Source: Zobellia barbeyronii (lineage in GTDB: Bacteria; Bacteroidota; Bacteroidia; Flavobacteriales; Flavobacteriaceae). From it: a DNA stretch of 64,000 bases. Position numbers and translations under genes: made by a program. A model generated the notes under the pieces. The model did no database searches, had not been told where the DNA came from, and saw nothing but the letters and a program-made list of their open reading frames with translations. Positions 60,713 through 64,000 of this stretch are shown piece after piece. The stretch's first letter is position 1, and each line of letters opens with the position of its first letter. The stretch covers positions 124,001 through 188,000 of the forward strand of contig NZ_JACATN010000006.1 of the NCBI RefSeq assembly GCF_018603515.1, read 5' to 3'.

Positions 60713-61822
60713 ATCATAAAACTGAAACCAACCCAAAAACATACCTGGCTTTTTGTATTACCCACAGACAGCATACAAGGTTCTGAGCATATTGTAAAAA
60801 GCATGTCTCTTTACTTGGCTAAGCATGAGCAAATATGCCGTGTAATTATACTATCTAAAAAAACGAGTAAAGGCTGGGATGAACTAGAAGAAAATTTTGA
60901 CATTGTTTATCTACCTTTCAGTTCATACTTCATAGGAGCCCTTGCCCTTATCCCCTATTTACTTTTTAAAAATTATAGTGATGTATCTTATACGTTTTCA
61001 TCACAAACTATTATAAATGGCACCCTGGGTTTAGCTAAACGTTTAAAAGTTATTAAAGCTAAAGTTATTCTCCGAGAATCTAATTCGATTTTTAAACTTC
61101 TAAGTGGGTATAAATTAAAAATCTATTCTCTTTTTTATTCCATAGGTTATAAAGGTTCCTCATTGGTTATTACACAAACGGACTATATGAAGAATCAGCT
61201 TATAGAGGCCCTCCCTACTTTGACAAAAAAGCTGAACATTACAACTATCTCAAATCCTTTTAATTTTGATGATATAAGCTCTAGAACAGGCACAATTGCC
61301 AAGGAATATGAGAATAAAAAATTTATTGTTGCTGCAGGAAGATTAGCCCCCGCAAAAGGCTTTGACATTCTCATAGACGCTTTCAAAATTATAGCTTTAA
61401 AACACCCCAATTTGAACCTAATTATTCTGGGAGAAGGTTCTGAAAGAGCTAGTCTTAGTAATAAGATTGAAAGCTTAGGTCTGAAAGACAAGATTCACAT
61501 GCCAGGTTATGTTAAAAATGTCTACGCATACTTTAAAAAAGCAGAAGCATGTGTACTATCATCACGTATTGAGGGTTTTCCTAACGTACTCCTGCAAATG
61601 ATGTCGCAAAATACTGCTATCGCTGCCACACTTAGTGCTGGCGGCATTGAAGATATCCCAAATATTTATACGTGTCCTACAGAAAACATAGAAAAATTAA
61701 AGGACTGCATTATAAATGCAATTGAAAACGATACCGAAGCCAATAAACTTATATTTGAATCGTTTTTAAAGTCTAGGACACAAGCTTCATTCTATAATAC
61801 GATGATGGAATCCTTAGATTAA
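60713..61822 (+). CDS. Glycosyltransferase family 4 with non-standard start
   Basis: A GT4 enzyme of about 370 residues. The first ATG is at 60803, but the in-frame sequence before it encodes HTWLFVLPTDSIQGSEHIVK, clearly the first strand and G.E loop of the GT4 acceptor domain, so translation must begin upstream. The frame is open back to TAA 60680-60682 and has no ATG, GTG or TTG. ATC 60713 (after AACAGG), ATA 60716, CTG 60722 and ATT 60692 are the only candidates. I use 60713 as a placeholder. Donor-side motifs are AAGRLAPAKGFDILIDAF, LIILGEGSERASL and SSRIEGFPNVLLQMMSQNTAIAAT. If the true start were 60803, the protein would lack its first beta-alpha unit. Confidence 0.88.
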   Translation: MIKLKPTQKHTWLFVLPTDSIQGSEHIVKSMSLYLAKHEQICRVIILSKKTSKGWDELEENFDIVYLPFSSYFIGALALIPYLLFKNYSDVSYTFSSQTIINGTLGLAKRLKVIKAKVILRESNSIFKLLSGYKLKIYSLFYSIGYKGSSLVITQTDYMKNQLIEALPTLTKKLNITTISNPFNFDDISSRTGTIAKEYENKKFIVAAGRLAPAKGFDILIDAFKIIALKHPNLNLIILGEGSERASLSNKIESLGLKDKIHMPGYVKNVYAYFKKAEACVLSSRIEGFPNVLLQMMSQNTAIAATLSAGGIEDIPNIYTCPTENIEKLKDCIINAIENDTEANKLIFESFLKSRTQASFYNTMMESLD

Positions 61823-61899
61823 AAATAAATCTGTCAGTGGCACTATTGAATTTTGTAAAGTAATACTATTATAAACGAAACCGCTTTTAGCGAACTATT

Positions 61900-63042
61900 A
61901 TGCAAATCAAAAAAAACATCCTAATCCTTTGCTCCGCTTCTTTTTCATTGAGCAACTTTAGGGGAGACCTTATCAAACACCTATTGAGTCAAGGCTTTAA
62001 GGTATATTGTGGTGGTCCAGACTTTGATGAGAGCACGTTAAATCTGGTCCGAGATTTAGGAGGCATTCCTATTCCTTTTCATTTGCAACGAACTGGCTTA
62101 AATGCTCTAAGTGATTATAATACGATTCAAGAATTAAAAAACTTGATGACAGAGCACAAGATAGATATTCTTTTTCCATACACTATTAAACCTGTAATTT
62201 ATGGCTCATTTGCTGCCAAAAAGTTAAATATCCCTGTAATTTCGCTAATTACTGGTTTAGGATTTACTTTTAGTAGGGTTACTACAAAGGCAAAAGTATT
62301 ACAATGGGTAACTGAATTCTTATATCGTAAAGCCTTAAAAAGTAATAAGGCCGTTATTTTCCAAAATTCCGACGACCTCGAGCTTTTTAAAAGCCATAAA
62401 ATAGTAGATAAAAACCAGTCTTTACATGTCGTAGATGGTTCTGGTATCAACTTAGAAAAATTTGCTTTTAAACCAAGAGTACATTCCTCAACTAGTGTGG
62501 TGAAATTTGTTCTAGTAGGTAGACTAATGATAGAAAAAGGTGTTGATCTCTTTATGAATGCCGCAAAAAAACTTCGTGCAGAATACCCTAATTCAGAATT
62601 TCATATTATTGGAGAACCTCCCGAAAATAGTAGTTCAGCTGTTTCTAAAAAAGAACTGGAAGATTTAAATAAAAAAGGAACGATTGTTTATCATGGGAAA
62701 TCCATGAACGTAGCAAAGGTTATTTCAGAGTTAGATATTTTTGTCCTTCCAACGTATTATCGTGAAGGTGTGCCGCGTTCAATTCTTGAGGCACTTTCAT
62801 CTGGAATGCCAGTTATTACTACCATGCAACCAGGTTGTAAAGAAACCGTTCTAGAAGGGGTCAATGGATTTCTCATCACACCAAAGGAAGAAGAACCTTT
62901 AGTAAAGGCTATGAAATATTTCTTAGAACATCCCGCAGAAATTGAAAGTATGGGGTTAGAAAGCAGAAAATTGGCAGAAAATAAGTTTGATGTACATATA
63001 ATTAACGAACATATATTAAACATAATCTCTGAACAGTTATAA
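61900..63042 (+). CDS. Glycosyltransferase family 4 (PglA-like)
   Basis: A 380-residue GT-B enzyme. Its N-terminus (ILILCSASFSLSNFRGDLIKHLLSQG) and the PYTIKPVIYGSFAAKKLNIPVISLITGLGFTF segment resemble the GT4 subgroup that adds the second sugar on PglC/WcaJ-type primers. Donor-side motifs are VDGSGINLEKF, LVGRLMIEKGVDLFMNAAKKL, FHIIGEPPENSS, and LPTYYREGVPRSILEALSSGMPVITTMQPGCKETV with the E-x7-E pair. It lies just before the initiating sugar-phosphate transferase gene, fitting an early step of repeat-unit assembly. Confidence 0.92.
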   Translation: MQIKKNILILCSASFSLSNFRGDLIKHLLSQGFKVYCGGPDFDESTLNLVRDLGGIPIPFHLQRTGLNALSDYNTIQELKNLMTEHKIDILFPYTIKPVIYGSFAAKKLNIPVISLITGLGFTFSRVTTKAKVLQWVTEFLYRKALKSNKAVIFQNSDDLELFKSHKIVDKNQSLHVVDGSGINLEKFAFKPRVHSSTSVVKFVLVGRLMIEKGVDLFMNAAKKLRAEYPNSEFHIIGEPPENSSSAVSKKELEDLNKKGTIVYHGKSMNVAKVISELDIFVLPTYYREGVPRSILEALSSGMPVITTMQPGCKETVLEGVNGFLITPKEEEPLVKAMKYFLEHPAEIESMGLESRKLAENKFDVHIINEHILNIISEQL

Positions 63043-63195
63043 AAGATTAAGGACTAAGTAAGGTCAAAATAGAATAAGGTTTAGTCTGGTTAAAAATCTT
63101 CGAAAACTTTACATCTATTAAAGCTGTATTTTGTCTATAGGCGCAAATAAAAAATAAAATATTATAGTTAATTTGCAATACCCACATCAATACCA

Positions 63196-63807
63196 ATGTA
63201 TAAATTATTTTTAAAAAGATTATTTGATTTTTTTGTAGCCTTAATCGGCTTAATAGTTGCTGGACCATTAATTTTGCTAGTAATAGTATTCTTGGCCGTA
63301 TCTAATAAAGGGGATGTTTTCTTTGTTCAAAAAAGACCTGGTAAGAATGAGGACATTTTCCAAATTCTTAAGTTCAAAACAATGAACGACAAAAAGGATG
63401 AACACGGAAATCTACTTTCTGATGAAAAAAGACTTACGCCAGTGGGTAAATTCATTAGAAAAACTTCTCTTGACGAATTACCACAACTCTTAAATGTATT
63501 AAAAGGAGAAATGAGTCTTATTGGACCTAGACCGCTTTTAGTATCCTACCTACCCTTATACAATAACACACAAAAGAAAAGACATTTAGTTAGGCCGGGT
63601 ATAACTGGCTGGGCACAGGTAAATGGAAGAAATGCTATAGCATGGGATAAAAAATTTGAATACGATGTTTGGTATGTTGAAAACCTATCTTTTTGGTTAG
63701 ATTTGAAAATAATTCTTTTAACAGTTCAGAAGGTTCTTAAAAGCGACGGTATTAGTTCCGATTCAAGCGCTACAATGGAAGTTTTTACAGGAAATAGTAA
63801 AGTATGA
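63196..63807 (+). CDS. Initiating sugar-phosphate transferase (PglC-like, monotopic)
   Basis: A 203-residue bacterial sugar transferase that puts the first sugar-phosphate on undecaprenyl phosphate. One re-entrant N-terminal helix ([25 protein letters not shown]) is followed by the catalytic core: [50 protein letters not shown] with the Asp-Glu dyad, [14 protein letters not shown] and [21 protein letters not shown]. The absence of extra membrane helices places it with PglC-type monotopic enzymes rather than WbaP. Combined with PglF/PglE-like genes at 32487-35553, the first sugar may be diNAc-bacillosamine or a related amino sugar. It overlaps the next gene by ATGA. Confidence 0.93.
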   Translation: MYKLFLKRLFDFFVALIGLIVAGPLILLVIVFLAVSNKGDVFFVQKRPGKNEDIFQILKFKTMNDKKDEHGNLLSDEKRLTPVGKFIRKTSLDELPQLLNVLKGEMSLIGPRPLLVSYLPLYNNTQKKRHLVRPGITGWAQVNGRNAIAWDKKFEYDVWYVENLSFWLDLKIILLTVQKVLKSDGISSDSSATMEVFTGNSKV

Positions 63808-64000
63808 AATTAAGTATAATCATTCCCTGCTACAATATGGAATTATATCTACAAGAATGTGTAGATAGCTTATTGAATCAAGAATTGAATACTAGCGAAT
63901 ACGAAATTATCATCGTTAATGATGAATCAAAAGACAATACACTTAAAATTGCCCTTGATTACTCCAAGGAAAATGGCCATGTAAAAGTAATCGATAAAAA
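63804..64000 (+). CDS. Glycosyltransferase family 2 (partial, cut by window edge)
   Basis: The reading frame starts at ATG 63804, overlapping the previous stop, and runs off the right edge. The 65 visible residues begin [20 protein letters not shown] and continue [19 protein letters not shown], the nucleotide-binding start of a GT-A fold family 2 enzyme with the first Asp pair. The rest is missing, so acceptor and donor are unknown. It continues the EPS assembly operon. Confidence 0.9.
   Translation, partial: MKLSIIIPCYNMELYLQECVDSLLNQELNTSEYEIIIVNDESKDNTLKIALDYSKENGHVKVIDK

Noticed and set aside
63047-63195. GACTAA...TTAGTC repeat after the PglA-like gene as a terminator
   Set aside because: The stem is only six bases with a long loop and no T run, too weak to call.

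Overview
The window looks like chromosomal DNA of a marine, polysaccharide-degrading member of the Flavobacteriia (Bacteroidota; Zobellia or Maribacter-like). The base composition is AT-rich. Several upstream regions carry TAnnTTTG-type -7 elements. There is a type IX secretion (Por) tail, a CarboxypepD_reg-type TonB receptor, a sulfatase, and long PKD/malectin/beta-helix surface proteins. No rRNA, tRNA, CRISPR array, transposase or integrase was seen.

Layout. (1) 1-3.4 kb: end of a sulfatase facing a secreted DUF5060-type glycoside hydrolase-like protein, probably the edge of a polysaccharide utilization locus. (2) 3.8-6.4 kb: an ApbE flavin transferase, DUF4266 lipoprotein and DUF3570 beta-barrel operon. 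(3) 6.4-21.7 kb: a compact non-ribosomal peptide locus made of two divergent arms. The leftward arm is hupE, a C-A-T-TE NRPS and a phosphopantetheinyl transferase. The rightward arm is a stand-alone A domain, a carrier protein, a C-A-T NRPS, a His-rich small protein and a TonB-dependent receptor. (4) 21.9-64 kb: a large Wzx/Wzy-type exopolysaccharide (EPS) locus, cut by the right edge.

The most unusual feature is in region 3. The adenylation domain of the 1380-residue NRPS is interrupted between core motifs A8 and A9 by a complete-looking PP-loop ATP-pyrophosphatase domain of the N-acetyl-sugar amidotransferase (WbpG/PseA) type, with zinc-ribbon cysteines and an SGGKDS loop. The specificity residues I read from this A domain (DLTKIGEVGK) resemble asparagine codes. 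The terminal NRPS ends in a thioesterase with Cys in place of the nucleophilic Ser. The flanking HupE/UreJ permease, TonB receptor and His-rich protein suggest a metal-binding peptide (metallophore), possibly with an amidine or thioamide made on the enzyme. The domain architecture is read from sequence; the product is inference.

In region 4, precursor genes predict UDP-GlcA (ugd), UDP-xylose (UXS), UDP-GalA (GlcA 4-epimerase), a GalNAcA-type uronate (WbpP/WbpO pair) and a bacillosamine-type sugar (PglF/PglE/PglC-like). Wza and Wzc export the chain under a CpsB phosphatase. Four GT4 glycosyltransferases plus a partial GT2, a Wzx flippase and a Wzy polymerase assemble it. An MBOAT/SGNH pair and a hexapeptide acyltransferase probably acylate it, and two TupA-like ATP-grasp proteins may attach amino acids to uronic acids. 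Three beta-helix or pectate-lyase-like surface proteins, two of them lipoproteins with related N-termini, lie inside the locus. An 11-G tract sits in the 5' leader of the wza/wzc operon and could be phase-variable.
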